Shown piece after piece: positions 43,906-52,651 of a stretch of 64,000 nt of DNA. Within the stretch, counting starts at the first letter, position 1. Each line of letters starts with the position of its first letter. The stretch comes from Sulfitobacter pontiacus (GTDB taxonomy: Bacteria > Pseudomonadota > Alphaproteobacteria > Rhodobacterales > Rhodobacteraceae): NCBI RefSeq assembly GCF_040790665.1, contig NZ_CP160849.1:2257501-2321500 (forward strand), in the 5' to 3' direction. Under the pieces are notes generated by a model, which had not been told where the DNA came from, did no database searches, and saw only the letters and a program-made list of their open reading frames with translations. Made by a program: the position numbers and the translations under genes.

Positions 43906-44747
43906 CACCCGAAATTATCCGCACGCTGGTTGAACTGCGCAGCAAGGTCGGCGGATGGAAAGCCGCGGGCGAAAGCGTCGCCGTGGTGCCGACGATGGGC
44001 GCGCTGCATCAGGGACATCTGAGCCTCGTCCGGGCCGCAAAAGAGGCGTGCGACCGTGTGATCGTAACGATCTTTATCAACCCCAAGCAATTCAACAACC
44101 CTGAGGACTACAAGAACTACCCCCGCACCGAGGAAGAGGACGCGCGCAAGCTGATCGCGCTAAAGGCGGATGTCGTCTATGTGCCCGATGGGGAACAGAT
44201 GTACCCCAATGGTTTCGCGACAACTGTGTCGGTCGAAGGCATCACCCAAGGGCTGTGCGGGGCGCATCGGGCAGGGCATTTTGACGGCGTGGCCACCATC
44301 GTGACCAAGCTCTTTACCCAGACCCAGGCGGACAAGGCATTCTTTGGCGAAAAGGATTATCAGCAGCTTCAGGTGGTGACCCGTCTGGCGCTTGATCTGG
44401 ACCTGCCGATAGAGGTGATCGGTTGCCCCACCATCCGCGAGGAGGACGGTCTGGCCATGTCCTCGCGCAACCTGCTGCTGTCGGATCGCGCCCGCACCTG
44501 GGCCCCCGAACTTCACCGCGCGATGGAGGAGATGGCAGAGGGGCTGCTTGCTGGTGGCGATCTCGAAACACTCCGCGCTGCGGCAGTGTCGCGGGTGGAA
44601 CGTGCGGGCTTTACGCAGGTGGAATACCTTGACCTGCGCTCTGCTGACCGGTTGGAGCTGATGACCACGCCCGACCGCCCCGCACGTCTGTTGGCCGCCG
44701 CGTGGCTGGCCGGTGTGCGGCTGATCGACAATATCGCCGTCGGTTAA
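43902..44747 (+). CDS. panC: Pantothenate synthetase
   Basis: 281 residues. The ATP-binding [14 protein letters not shown] (HxGH motif), [41 protein letters not shown]-type segment and [16 protein letters not shown] are the PanC motifs. It joins pantoate and beta-alanine with ATP. The start overlaps panB by 4 bp, giving a coupled panBC unit. Confidence 0.95.
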   Translation: MTPEIIRTLVELRSKVGGWKAAGESVAVVPTMGALHQGHLSLVRAAKEACDRVIVTIFINPKQFNNPEDYKNYPRTEEEDARKLIALKADVVYVPDGEQMYPNGFATTVSVEGITQGLCGAHRAGHFDGVATIVTKLFTQTQADKAFFGEKDYQQLQVVTRLALDLDLPIEVIGCPTIREEDGLAMSSRNLLLSDRARTWAPELHRAMEEMAEGLLAGGDLETLRAAAVSRVERAGFTQVEYLDLRSADRLELMTTPDRPARLLAAAWLAGVRLIDNIAVG

Positions 44748-44764
44748 ATCGCTCTGGAACATGC

Positions 44765-44792
44765 AAAAAAGCGGGGCCCGCGAAGGCCCCGC
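44765..44792 (-). terminator. Terminator of katA
   Basis: On the minus strand GCGGGGCC and GGCCCCGC pair around a six-base loop and are followed by six T. It is downstream of katA. The same stem lies just after panC, but on that strand no T-run follows. Confidence 0.85.
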
Positions 44793-44820
44793 TGATTGTC
44801 TGGCTCGGAATGGGGCGGCG

Positions 44821-46338
44821 TTACTTGCCGCCGATGCTGAGGGCAGAAGCCATACCGGGGGCTTTGGATTCCCCGCCCAGCTTCTCGCGCACACCGGCCT
44901 CGATCTTGTCGCCGGTGTCTTTGTCGATATTGCGCCAGTATTCAAAGGCACGGACGAGTACCTTTTCGCTGACACCGTCGCACAGGTGCCCCACCACGTT
45001 CGATACCAAACGTTCGCGGGCATCGGCGTCCATCACCTCGCGGACGAGCTTGCCGGCCTGGCTCCAATCATCGTCATCGGGGCGCAGGGTATAGGCCTGA
45101 CGCACCATGTCGCCATCGGAATACCATAGGCCCGCTTCATGCTGATGCGGCTGCGCAGAGGGCCCACCATATGAGTTGGGCGCGTATACCGGATCAGACA
45201 CTTTTTCAGTCCGGCCCGCACCATCTTTTGAATAGCTATGGGTCGGCGATACGGGTTTGTTGACCGGGATCTGCTTGTAGTTGACACCCAGCCGCGCGCG
45301 GTGCGCGTCCGCGTAGGAAAAACCCCGTGCCAACAGCATCTTGTCTGGCGACAGACCCACGCCCGGCACCATATTGTTCGGCTCGAATGCGGCCTGTTCG
45401 ATCTCTGTATGGAAATCGGTGGGGTTGCGGTTCAGGGTCAGCTTGCCGACCTCGATCAGCGGGTAGTCCTCGTGCGGCCAGACCTTGGTCAGATCAAACG
45501 GGTTGATGCGATAGGTCTTGGCATCCTCGTAAGGCATGATCTGCCACTTGAGCGTCCAGCTGGGGTAGTTCCCGTCGCGGATGTTGTTGAACAGATCGGC
45601 GCGGTGGTAATCGCCGTTGGTCCCCGCCAGCTTGTCGGCTTCATCCTGGCTAAGGTAGGCATTGCCGTCGCCCTGATCGGTGTGGAAGTGGAACTTGACC
45701 CAGAACTTTTCACCCTCGGCATTGACCAGCGAATAGGTGTGGCTGGAATACCCGTTCATCTCGCGCCAGTTTTTCGGAATGCCGCGGTCGCCCATGAGAT
45801 AGGTCACCTGATGTGCGCTTTCGGGCGAGAGAGTCCAGAAATCCCACTGCATATCGTGGTCGCGCATGTTGTTATCCGCACGGCGCTTCTGGCTGCGGAT
45901 GAACTGCTGGAACTTGATCGGATCGCGGACAAAGAAGATCGGGGTGTTGTTGCCGACCATGTCAAAGATGCCTTCGTCGGTGTACATCTTGACCGAGAAC
46001 CCGCGCGGGTCGCGCCATGTATCGGGGCTGCCGCGTTCGCCTGCCACGGTTGAAAACCGCATCACCACATCGCATTTCGCGCCGGGCTGGAAGATATTCG
46101 CCATCGTGTATTTCGACACGTCTTGCGTCGTCTCGAAGGTGCCAAATGCGCCCGAACCTTTGGCGTGGGGCTGGCGCTCTGGAATACGTTCACGGTTAAA
46201 ATTCGCCATCTGTTCAAGCAGATAGTGGTCATTCAGCACGATCGGGCCATCGGGGCCGACGGTCAGCGAATGTTCATCGCTTTGAACGCGAATTCCGGCG
46301 TCTGTGGTTGTGGGAGGGGTTTGCTTCTTGTCGGTCAT
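44821..46338 (-). CDS. katA: Monofunctional heme catalase
   Basis: 505 residues, small-subunit (clade 3-like) catalase. The distal histidine is H58 ([16 protein letters not shown]), the distal Asn lies in [15 protein letters not shown], and the proximal heme Tyr lies in [15 protein letters not shown]. Catalyses H2O2 dismutation in the cytoplasm. AAGGAG is upstream of the ATG. It is encoded downstream of the corrinoid-type importer on the same strand but has its own 104-bp upstream gap and is probably independent. No OxyR gene is nearby. Confidence 0.93.
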   Translation of the reverse strand: MTDKKQTPPTTTDAGIRVQSDEHSLTVGPDGPIVLNDHYLLEQMANFNRERIPERQPHAKGSGAFGTFETTQDVSKYTMANIFQPGAKCDVVMRFSTVAGERGSPDTWRDPRGFSVKMYTDEGIFDMVGNNTPIFFVRDPIKFQQFIRSQKRRADNNMRDHDMQWDFWTLSPESAHQVTYLMGDRGIPKNWREMNGYSSHTYSLVNAEGEKFWVKFHFHTDQGDGNAYLSQDEADKLAGTNGDYHRADLFNNIRDGNYPSWTLKWQIMPYEDAKTYRINPFDLTKVWPHEDYPLIEVGKLTLNRNPTDFHTEIEQAAFEPNNMVPGVGLSPDKMLLARGFSYADAHRARLGVNYKQIPVNKPVSPTHSYSKDGAGRTEKVSDPVYAPNSYGGPSAQPHQHEAGLWYSDGDMVRQAYTLRPDDDDWSQAGKLVREVMDADARERLVSNVVGHLCDGVSEKVLVRAFEYWRNIDKDTGDKIEAGVREKLGGESKAPGMASALSIGGK

Positions 46339-46442
46339 CTGTAGCTACTCCTTCAGGGTCCACAGGCAAAACCTGTAGCGTGACGGATGGTTCCCGACCA
46401 AATGTGTAAGGAGTTGGATAGAGCCGTGGCCGGTTGGCGCGC

Positions 46443-47210
46443 TTAATGGGTCGCCGTGTGAAAGCGGATCACCTGCGCGTTATCCGTCGGATCGACAAGG
46501 AAATGCCCGCAGACGCCAAAGACCTCGCGCAGGAGGGGTTCGGTCATGATCTCGGAGGGGGTGCCAATGGCGCGCAGCTTGCCCTCTTGCAAGACGCAGA
46601 TCCGGTCGCAGAGCGTGGCTTGGTTCAGGTCGTGCAGGGCAATGATCGCCGTTGTCGGCAAGCGCTGGATCAGTTCAAGGATCGACAGCTGGTGGCGGAT
46701 ATCCAGATGGTTCGTCGGCTCGTCCAGCAGCAGTACTTGCGGCCTTTGGGCCAGTGCACGGGCGATATGCACGCGCTGTTGTTCACCGCCCGACAGCGTG
46801 TGCCAGTGGCGGTCGCCAAAACCCGACAGATCCACATCCGCCAGCGCCTGCGTGACGATGGCGTCGTCCCCTGCGCTCCACCCGCGCAGGGCGGACAGCC
46901 ACGGGGTGCGGCCCAGTTCAACGGCGTGGCGCACGGTGATGCGATCTGCGGTATCGGCGTGTTGTTCGATCAGGGCCAGCCGCTGCGCAATGTCGCGCTG
47001 GCGCATCTTTGCCAGCGGTGCGCCGTCCAGTTCGACCCGCCCGCGCGAGGGTTTCTGAATGCCGGCAAGCATATGCAGCAAGGTGGATTTGCCCGACCCG
47101 TTGGGCCCGATCAGCCCCAGCTTTTCGCCCGGCCGCAAGGACAGGGACACGTCGTTGACGATGGCGCGGTTGCGCACCCGCCAGCCCAGTTCGTGACAGG
47201 ACAGAATCAT
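46443..47210 (-). CDS. FecE/BtuD-type ABC ATPase
   Basis: 255 residues. Walker A GPNGSGKSTLLHMLAG, Q-loop at LIEQHADT, signature LSGGEQQRVHIARAL, Walker B VLLLDEPTNHLDI and H-loop ALHDLNQATL. This is the ATPase class of iron-siderophore and vitamin B12 importers. ATG at 47210 overlaps the permease stop by 4 bp. A much longer open frame on this strand runs upstream across the permease in another frame and is not coding. It is the last gene of the riboswitch-led unit. Confidence 0.87.
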   Translation of the reverse strand: MILSCHELGWRVRNRAIVNDVSLSLRPGEKLGLIGPNGSGKSTLLHMLAGIQKPSRGRVELDGAPLAKMRQRDIAQRLALIEQHADTADRITVRHAVELGRTPWLSALRGWSAGDDAIVTQALADVDLSGFGDRHWHTLSGGEQQRVHIARALAQRPQVLLLDEPTNHLDIRHQLSILELIQRLPTTAIIALHDLNQATLCDRICVLQEGKLRAIGTPSEIMTEPLLREVFGVCGHFLVDPTDNAQVIRFHTATH

Positions 47211-48259
47211 GGCGACGTCCTTTTGCCAATCAGGATCAGCGCGAAAACCGGCGCGCCGACCAAAGCGGTCACCACTCCGATGGGCAGCACTTGGCCCGGT
47301 ACAATCACCCGTGAAATCACATCGGCAAAGACCAGAAACACCGCCCCCGCCAGTGCAGATGCCGGCACAAGGATCGCATGACGGTGACCCACGACGATGC
47401 GCATGGCATGGGGGATCACCAGCCCGACAAAGCCTATCGCCCCGACCACCGAGACCATTACCGCCGTGACCAACGCCGCCGTGCCGATCAGCAGCAACTG
47501 CACGCGGCGCACCGGAATGCCCAAGGACGCTGCGCTGTCGCTGCCGAAGGTAAAGGCATCCAGCGCGCGGGCGTGCCACAGGCAGGCCAGCAGCCCGATC
47601 ATCGCCGCGGGCAGGGCGCTTAGTACATCGGGCCAGCGCACGCCCGACATATTCCCCAAAAGCCAGAACATGATGGCACGGGCCTGTTCGGCATTGGCCG
47701 ATTTCGTGATCATCAGCGCGGTCAGAGCGTTGAACATCTGGCTGCCCGCAATACCGGCCAGCACGATCACGCCCGCGGCCCGCAGGCCCACACCGCCCCC
47801 TGCCGCCTGCGCCAGCAAGGCCACAAAAGCGAAAGCCACCAGCGCCCCGCTGAACGCACCGATAGACAGCGAGATAGCACCACCCCCCAGCCCGAGGATG
47901 GTCACCGCAACAGCGCCGGTGGACGCCCCCGCAGAGATGCCCAGCAGATAGGGATCCGCCAGCGCATTGCGCAGCAGTGCTTGCAGCACGACGCCCGACA
48001 GCGCCAGACCGGCGCCGCAGCACATTGCCACCACGGCCCGCGCCATGCGGTAGTTCCACACGATGCCCTCGTCGATCTTGTCCACCGCATAGCCCGCGTT
48101 CAGCGCCTTGTTGGCCAGCACCTTCAGCACCACCAGCGGCGGGATAGAGACCTCGCCGATGGCCGCACCAAACAGCAGTGCGGCCAGCAGCACCGGCGGG
48201 ATGATCACCCACCAGTGCCACTGCGGCCTGCGCATCACAGAGCGGTCGATTGCGGTCAT
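47207..48259 (-). CDS. FecCD/BtuC-type ABC permease
   Basis: 350 residues, about nine to ten helices. Family segments: EGIVWNYRMARAVVAMCCGAGLALSG (usual R-x-PR region), LLRNALADPYLLGISAGASTGA, GSQMFNALTALMI, FWLLGNMSGVRW and VGAIGFVGLVIPHAMRIVVGHRH. Inner-membrane channel for a corrinoid or siderophore. It overlaps both neighbours by 4 bp, so the three genes are one tightly coupled operon. Confidence 0.88.
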   Translation of the reverse strand: MTAIDRSVMRRPQWHWWVIIPPVLLAALLFGAAIGEVSIPPLVVLKVLANKALNAGYAVDKIDEGIVWNYRMARAVVAMCCGAGLALSGVVLQALLRNALADPYLLGISAGASTGAVAVTILGLGGGAISLSIGAFSGALVAFAFVALLAQAAGGGVGLRAAGVIVLAGIAGSQMFNALTALMITKSANAEQARAIMFWLLGNMSGVRWPDVLSALPAAMIGLLACLWHARALDAFTFGSDSAASLGIPVRRVQLLLIGTAALVTAVMVSVVGAIGFVGLVIPHAMRIVVGHRHAILVPASALAGAVFLVFADVISRVIVPGQVLPIGVVTALVGAPVFALILIGKRTSP

Positions 48260-49272
48260 TCGGCCAGATCAAAACCGGACAGCGCGTCAGCCATCGTTTC
48301 CAACGCATAGATCGCACGCACGGTCGGGTCCATCGCATGGGCGTCCATGGTGATGATGCGGCCCTCTTTCACCGCGGTCATCTCGCGGGCGACGGGATCG
48401 TTCATCAGGAAGGCGCGCTTTTTCTCGATGTCATCCGCAGGGAAGCGGCGGCGGTCCATTTTGGCGAGCACGATGAAAGTCGGGTCGGATTTTGCCAGAG
48501 TCTCCCATCCGACCAGCGGCCATTCCTCGGCCGAGGTCACGACGTTTTCAACGCCAAGCTTGTCCATCATATAGGCGGGCACACCCTGTTGACCTGCGAC
48601 ATAAGGGTCCGCCGCCATCTCGGACGACGAGAACCAGAACAGCGCCGAGGTGCCTTGGGGCAGGTTCAGCGATTTGGCTTTCTCGACCGCCTTTGCCTCG
48701 CGCGATTGCAGGTCTGCCAGCAGCGTGGCACCGGCGTCTTGCGCGTTGTAGATGAGGGCGAGCTCTTCGATGCTGGTATACAGCTGCTGGGTCGTGAACA
48801 GTTCAGATCGCGTGCCGTCCGCGCCGACAGAATTATCCTTGGCCGCGCAATCGGTGGGCATCACATAGGTCGGCACGCCCACCTCGTGAAAGCTGTCGCG
48901 GGTGCCGACCATACCTTCGGGGCCGACGTGCCATTCATACATCACGGTGACCAGATCGGGGCGTTTGCCCAACACGCTTTCAAAGCTGGGATCGTTGTCC
49001 GCCAGCCGTTCAATCGCATCGTTGGTGTCTTTGAACTCTGGCAAAACGGGGCTGAACCAGACAGAGGTTCCCGCGATCCGGTCCTGTTGACCCAGCAGAT
49101 ACAGGATCTCTGTCGTGGATTGCCCGATGGTCACGGTGGTCTGGGGCGCCGCATCAAAGCTGAGCGTATGGCCGCAGTTGTCGATGGTCAGCGGATAGTC
49201 TGTCTCTGCGCCAAGCGCGGTGCTGCCTGCGAGGCTCGCAATCAGGGTCAGGATGGAAAAAAATGTTTTCAT
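48256..49272 (-). CDS. Periplasmic binding protein, corrinoid/siderophore type
   Basis: 338 residues. A signal peptide (MKTFFSILTLIASLAGSTALG) precedes AETDYPLTIDNCGHTLSFDAAP, a family 8 (BtuF/FhuD/FecB) binding protein. It contains IGQSTTEILYLLGQQDRIAGTS and KRPDLVTVMYEWHVG. Two cysteines (in DNCGHT and MPTDCAAK) may form a disulfide. A cobalamin riboswitch about 150 bp upstream of the start makes a corrinoid the most likely ligand, though cobalt complexes or another ligand cannot be excluded. Confidence 0.85.
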   Translation of the reverse strand: MKTFFSILTLIASLAGSTALGAETDYPLTIDNCGHTLSFDAAPQTTVTIGQSTTEILYLLGQQDRIAGTSVWFSPVLPEFKDTNDAIERLADNDPSFESVLGKRPDLVTVMYEWHVGPEGMVGTRDSFHEVGVPTYVMPTDCAAKDNSVGADGTRSELFTTQQLYTSIEELALIYNAQDAGATLLADLQSREAKAVEKAKSLNLPQGTSALFWFSSSEMAADPYVAGQQGVPAYMMDKLGVENVVTSAEEWPLVGWETLAKSDPTFIVLAKMDRRRFPADDIEKKRAFLMNDPVAREMTAVKEGRIITMDAHAMDPTVRAIYALETMADALSGFDLAE

Positions 49273-49424
49273 ATCAAGGGCTCCGGTTGGTCCGATGCCG
49301 GGGTCTTTGAATAGAAAGAGAAGGGGCCAGCCAAACGGCGCGCGGGCGCATTTTGGTCTGCGCGTGTGGTAAGATCCGGTCCCATCATCATCCTCTCCCG
49401 AGCAACCCCGCCCGGTGTTTCAGG

Positions 49425-49620
49425 TTCAGTGTCGGCAGGTCTCCTGACTGACGGATCGCGGCTGTCCCCGCCTTCCCGGACCTTTAGGCCCAGTGGCATG
49501 ATGGAGGTAGCTCACCGTCTACAGTTGCGGGGGCAGTTCCGGTTCATCCACAGCAAAGCGCGGATGGCGAATTCCCTATTATTTCCCGAAGGAAACCGAC
49601 CCGGTTTCGATGACAGTTGT
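49425..49620 (-). ncRNA. Cobalamin (AdoCbl) riboswitch
   Basis: Read on the minus strand: AATAGGGAA near 49571-49579, then CCGGAACTGCCCCCGCAACTG (about 49522-49542), CATGCCACTGGG (about 49489-49500), GGGAAGGCGG (about 49470-49479) and AGTCAGGAGACCTGCCG (49433-49449). These are the conserved boxes of the B12 riboswitch in the correct order. It heads the binding-protein/permease/ATPase operon and should reduce its expression when B12 is plentiful. Ends are approximate. TTGACG at 49631-49636 could be the -35 element of its promoter. This fills most of the 464-bp gap 49273-49736. Confidence 0.93.
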
Positions 49621-49732
49621 CCGCCGACCCGTCAAGTTGCGTTTTGCGGTCATCATCGCGTGACAAAGGCAAATAACGCGGGCCACGGTTCCGCAGAACG
49701 GGCGAGAGGCACATAACAAACGGAAGGAAAAC

Positions 49733-49832
49733 CAAGTGGCAGCCCGTAGGGGAGTCGAACCCCTCTTTTCAGGTTGAAAACCTGACGTCCTAACCGATAG
49801 ACGAACGGGCCACTTAACTTGTGAGCGCTTCT
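49733..49832. repeat. 100-bp direct repeat containing tRNA-Glu, left copy
   Basis: Identical to 52498-52597 except for one base (A at 49817, G at 52582). It covers the entire tRNA gene, four bases beyond its 3' end and about 21 bases of its 5' flank. The two copies are in the same orientation, 2,765 bp apart. Confidence 0.9.
49737..49811 (-). tRNA. tRNA-Glu (UUC), copy 1
   Basis: 75 bases with encoded CCA. The 5' end is GGCCCGTTCGTCTATCGG; the anticodon stem TCAGG/CCTGA encloses the loop TTTTCAA with anticodon TTC; the T-arm AGGGG-TTCGACT-CCCCT and the acceptor 3' strand CGGGCTG-CCA complete the cloverleaf. Confidence 0.97.
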
Positions 49833-49882
49833 TTAGGCAAAGCCATCGGCGGGCGCAAGTGCAAGCCGCATGAGAAAGCGGG

Positions 49883-49993
49883 GAAGTACGGCAAAAAAAT
49901 CACAGATTTTGATGCCGTATTCTAAGGGGCGTATGGCGAGGGGGAATCGTCGCGTGAAACGCGCGCCGCGCGCGGGATGAGGGCGCGCGTTTC
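49883..49993. repeat. Two inverted repeats downstream of the SDR gene
   Basis: First hairpin: TACGGCA (49887-49893) pairs with TGCCGTA (49913-49919) around an inner AAAATC/GATTTT stem, and on the minus strand a T-run follows the inner stem. Second hairpin: GAAACGCGCGCC (49956-49967) pairs perfectly with GGCGCGCGTTTC (49982-49993). They lie between the SDR stop and the tRNA promoter region and probably terminate the SDR transcript. Confidence 0.5.
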
Positions 49994-49995
49994 CC

Positions 49996-50949
49996 TTAGA
50001 TTTCCCAGTGAAAACCCGTCGCTTTTTCGGAGACGGCCCAGAGTTTCTCCATCACGGGTTTGTCGTAGGCATGAGGGTTCAGCGTGCCTTTGCCAACGGG
50101 CCCTCCGGTTTGCATCCATCCGGTCGGGCCATAAAGCGCGCGCTGCGCCAACCCGTCTTCGGTCGCGCACATGACCTCGGGATACGCGCCTTTTTCGGCG
50201 GATTGCACCAGTGGCGTCTTGCTCATCATCCACCAGGTGACCCGTGTGAACAGCCCGCCGCTTGTGCTGATCAGCGAGGTCGCCGACGCGCCGGGGTGGC
50301 AGACGTATACCTCAACGCGGCTATCGGTGGCTTTCAGCCGGTCCTGAAGCTTATAGGCAAACATCATCTGCGCCAGCTTGCTTTGGCTGTAGACCGCGTT
50401 GGCGCTATAGTTCTTGTCCCAGTTCATGTCGTCGAACTGGATCGTCTTGATCCCCATGTTGTACCCGAGGCTGGACACCACGACGATGCGGCCCGCGCTT
50501 TCCTGAATGCGATCAAACAGCATTCCGCACAGCAGGAAGTGCCCATAGTGGTTGGTGCCAAGCTGGCTTTCGAACCCGTCAACGGTCAGTTGCTGTGTTG
50601 GCACCTGCGCGATGGCAGCGTTGCAGATCAGCGCGTCAATCCGGGGAACGGTGCGTTTCACCTCCTCCGCCGCGGCGCGCACGCTGGCCAGATCAGACAG
50701 ATCCATCCGCACAAAGCTCACCTCGGCGTTGGCACCGAACGTGTCCTTGAGCGTTTTTACCGCGGCGATGGACTTATCGGCGTTGCGGTTCAGCATGACG
50801 ACTTTTGCCCCCTTGGACAGCAGGATGCGCGTGGCCTGAAAGCCCGCACCGGCCGTCGTGCCGGTGATGAGATATGTTTTCCCCTTGAGCGATCCAAGGC
50901 GATCAGGTGTCCAGCCTTTGGGTCCGAAAGTCGTGTCCTTCATCGTCAT
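49996..50949 (-). CDS. Short-chain dehydrogenase/reductase, retinol dehydrogenase-like
   Basis: 317 residues, long-form classical SDR. Cofactor motif TGTTAGAG (about 29-36), CNAAI (family NNAG), catalytic Ser in RIVVVSSLGYN and YxxxK in AVYSQSKLAQ. An Arg after the first turn (MLNRNADKS) suggests NADP(H). The overall layout resembles light-dependent protochlorophyllide reductase and retinol dehydrogenase relatives. Substrate unknown. It is divergent from an AraC regulator, which probably controls it. It lies inside the segment bracketed by the two tRNA-Glu copies. Confidence 0.83.
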   Translation of the reverse strand: MTMKDTTFGPKGWTPDRLGSLKGKTYLITGTTAGAGFQATRILLSKGAKVVMLNRNADKSIAAVKTLKDTFGANAEVSFVRMDLSDLASVRAAAEEVKRTVPRIDALICNAAIAQVPTQQLTVDGFESQLGTNHYGHFLLCGMLFDRIQESAGRIVVVSSLGYNMGIKTIQFDDMNWDKNYSANAVYSQSKLAQMMFAYKLQDRLKATDSRVEVYVCHPGASATSLISTSGGLFTRVTWWMMSKTPLVQSAEKGAYPEVMCATEDGLAQRALYGPTGWMQTGGPVGKGTLNPHAYDKPVMEKLWAVSEKATGFHWEI

Positions 50950-51110
50950 GTTCCTTTTCGATGTCAGCGCGGCAGCGATGCGCGCTGTGTTTGATGTTGA
51001 AGAGTAAATAGCTCTCGGCTGTCTCTCAAAACAGGCGAGATCGTCGCGAATACTTGCCTGATTGTATCACGCGCTTGCGAAAGGCGGATGTGACGCAGTA
51101 GATTGCCCTC

Positions 51111-52007
51111 ATGAGCAAAGACCAGATCAAACAGCTAATCAGGAACAACGCGACCCAAGAGGGGCTGACGGGAACCGGCATTGACGGGGTGCGCCTGTTT
51201 CGGGCCACGCAGTCGATTCCTTGCGTGCCGGCGGTCTATGAACCCAGCGTTATTGCGATCGTCAGCGGGGCGAAAGAGGCCGTGCTGGACGGGCACAGGT
51301 ACATCTATGACGACAGCCGATATATGTGCTGCCCGATGTCGATGCCGGTGAAGGCCGGCACGCCGACCGCCTCTGCCGAAAGCCCGCTCTACGGGGTTAT
51401 CATTTCGCTCGATAAGCGGGTGATGACAGAACTGTCGATGGAGATGGAAAATACCGGCAATGTGATTCCCGAGGTCAAAGGCGGTTTACGCGCGCAGGGG
51501 ATCAGGCTGGCCGCTTGGGATGATGCCTTTGCCGACGCGCTGCTGCGTTTGCTGCAATTGGGTGGCAATCCGGCGGATACGGCGATCCTTGGCGAGGCAC
51601 GGCTGCGCGAGCTTTACTACGCGATCCTGAAGGGCGAGGCAGGGCGTTTTGCCAGACAGGCCTTCGGCGCGGGCAATGCGATCGCACGGTCGATCGCGCA
51701 TGTATCCTCTCACCTGGACGCGCCGATCTCTATTGATGATATGGCGTCCCGCGCCGGGATGAGCCGCGCCGCCTTTCACCGCAAGTTCAAGCAGGTGACG
51801 ACGATGGCCCCGATCCAGTTTGTCAAATCCATGCGGCTCAACAATGCGGCGATGAAGATCGCAGGCGGCATGTCCGTGAACGAGGCGGCGGTTGATGTAG
51901 GATATGTCAGCCCGTCGCAATTCAGCCGCGAATTCAGGCGGATGTACGGGCAATCCCCGCGCCAATGGGGGGAAGCCCAGCAGTTTCCGGTTGAAATGGG
52001 CCAATAA
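51111..52007 (+). CDS. AraC-family transcriptional regulator
   Basis: 298 residues. The N-terminal AraC_N effector domain (about 25-175: VPAVYEPSVIAIVSGAKEAVLDG) precedes two C-terminal HTH motifs (about 195-285: ISIDDMASRAGMSRAAFHRKFKQVT and VNEAAVDVGYVSPSQFSREFRR). This class often controls a divergently encoded oxidoreductase in response to aldehydes or alcohols. Here the SDR is divergent with a 161-bp shared gap, and a remnant dehydrogenase is convergent. It ends at a terminator that overlaps its stop. Confidence 0.88.
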   Translation: MSKDQIKQLIRNNATQEGLTGTGIDGVRLFRATQSIPCVPAVYEPSVIAIVSGAKEAVLDGHRYIYDDSRYMCCPMSMPVKAGTPTASAESPLYGVIISLDKRVMTELSMEMENTGNVIPEVKGGLRAQGIRLAAWDDAFADALLRLLQLGGNPADTAILGEARLRELYYAILKGEAGRFARQAFGAGNAIARSIAHVSSHLDAPISIDDMASRAGMSRAAFHRKFKQVTTMAPIQFVKSMRLNNAAMKIAGGMSVNEAAVDVGYVSPSQFSREFRRMYGQSPRQWGEAQQFPVEMGQ

Positions 52008-52044
52008 GGGGCTGCCATCGCCCGTGCGTTGGCAGCCCCTTTTC
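52007..52044 (+). terminator. Terminator of the AraC regulator gene
   Basis: AGGGGCTGCC and GGCAGCCCCT form a perfect 10-bp stem with a 14-base loop, followed by TTTT. The left arm starts at the last base of the TAA stop codon. Confidence 0.85.
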
Positions 52045-52062
52045 ACGCGTCTGGTGGTATGA

Positions 52063-52263
52063 TCAGACGTCTACAACCACCTTGCCGATGGCCTGCCCGC
52101 TGGTCAGGCGGTCATAGGCCCCGCCCACCGTATCGAGGTCGACCCTCTGGTCATCAAGCAAGGGCTCCAGCGCCCCTGCGTCCACAATCTCTGCCAGTTT
52201 GGTCAGCTCGGCAGCTTCGAACGAAGCGTCGTCACCGTAGGCGGTAAGGGTCTTGGCTTTCAT
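52063..52263 (-). pseudogene. Internally deleted MDR-type (zinc/quinone) dehydrogenase remnant
   Basis: A 66-residue frame that joins a normal MDR N-terminus (MKAKTLTAYGDDASFEAAEL) directly to a normal MDR C-terminus (LAEIVDAGALEPLLDDQR... AYDRLTSGQAIGKVVVDV). A full protein is about 320-340 residues, so roughly 270 residues, including the catalytic and Rossmann parts, are missing in frame. GAGGA precedes the ATG at 52263 (an ATG at 52272 is also in frame). It cannot be an active dehydrogenase. It lies inside the tRNA-Glu-bracketed segment. Confidence 0.7.
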
Positions 52264-52306
52264 GCTGGTCATCCTCGCGTGATGCCTACCTGAAGATTGC
52301 CGTGAT

Positions 52307-52480
52307 TTATCTAATTGGCCTGATTGTGAGCCCGGTTTTCTGATTATGGATATAATTGGTTAGGCGCAAACTGTGTTCGAAGACATCAAGGCTCAGCCGA
52401 CCAGCCCGCCGCGCGAGATCAAACAGCGCAGAAACAACGGCAAACACATCTCGCCCCGGCTCATGGGGTATTGTCTTCAT
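52307..52480 (-). CDS. Doubtful small ORF, 57 residues
   Basis: An open frame starting MKTIPHEPGRDVFAVVSALFD and ending TIRPIR, in the gap between the MDR remnant and the second tRNA-Glu. The first 45 residues look like a helical pair with charged faces, but there is no convincing ribosome site and no recognised family. It may be chance, or the start of a gene lost with the deleted dehydrogenase. Confidence 0.2.
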   Translation of the reverse strand: MKTIPHEPGRDVFAVVSALFDLARRAGRLSLDVFEHSLRLTNYIHNQKTGLTIRPIR

Positions 52481-52497
52481 AATGTCGGGTAAGGGTA

Positions 52498-52597
52498 CAA
52501 GTGGCAGCCCGTAGGGGAGTCGAACCCCTCTTTTCAGGTTGAAAACCTGACGTCCTAACCGATAGACGAACGGGCCACTTAGCTTGTGAGCGCTTCT
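52498..52597. repeat. 100-bp direct repeat containing tRNA-Glu, right copy
   Basis: Matches 49733-49832 at 99 of 100 positions. Homology stops sharply on both sides: the right flank leads to recJ, the left flank to the accessory segment. Confidence 0.9.
52502..52576 (-). tRNA. tRNA-Glu (UUC), copy 2
   Basis: Identical in all 75 bases to the copy at 49737-49811, with anticodon TTC and encoded CCA. It lies 75 bp downstream of the recJ stop on the same strand. Confidence 0.97.
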
Positions 52598-52651
52598 CTA
52601 AGGAATGCCGCGCAGGCGCGCAAGCAGAAATCGAAAGAAAATGAAAAATTT

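Noticed and set aside
46443-48338. A 631-residue open frame on the minus strand that looks like a fusion of an unknown domain to the FecE-type ATPase
   Set aside because: The upstream two thirds read the permease gene in the wrong frame and are low-complexity Gly/Arg/Cys-rich. The permease in its own frame is a clear FecCD protein and overlaps the ATPase by 4 bp.
49441-49640. A possible small coding frame in the gap before the binding-protein gene
   Set aside because: The segment matches the cobalamin riboswitch boxes in order, which explains its conservation-like structure.
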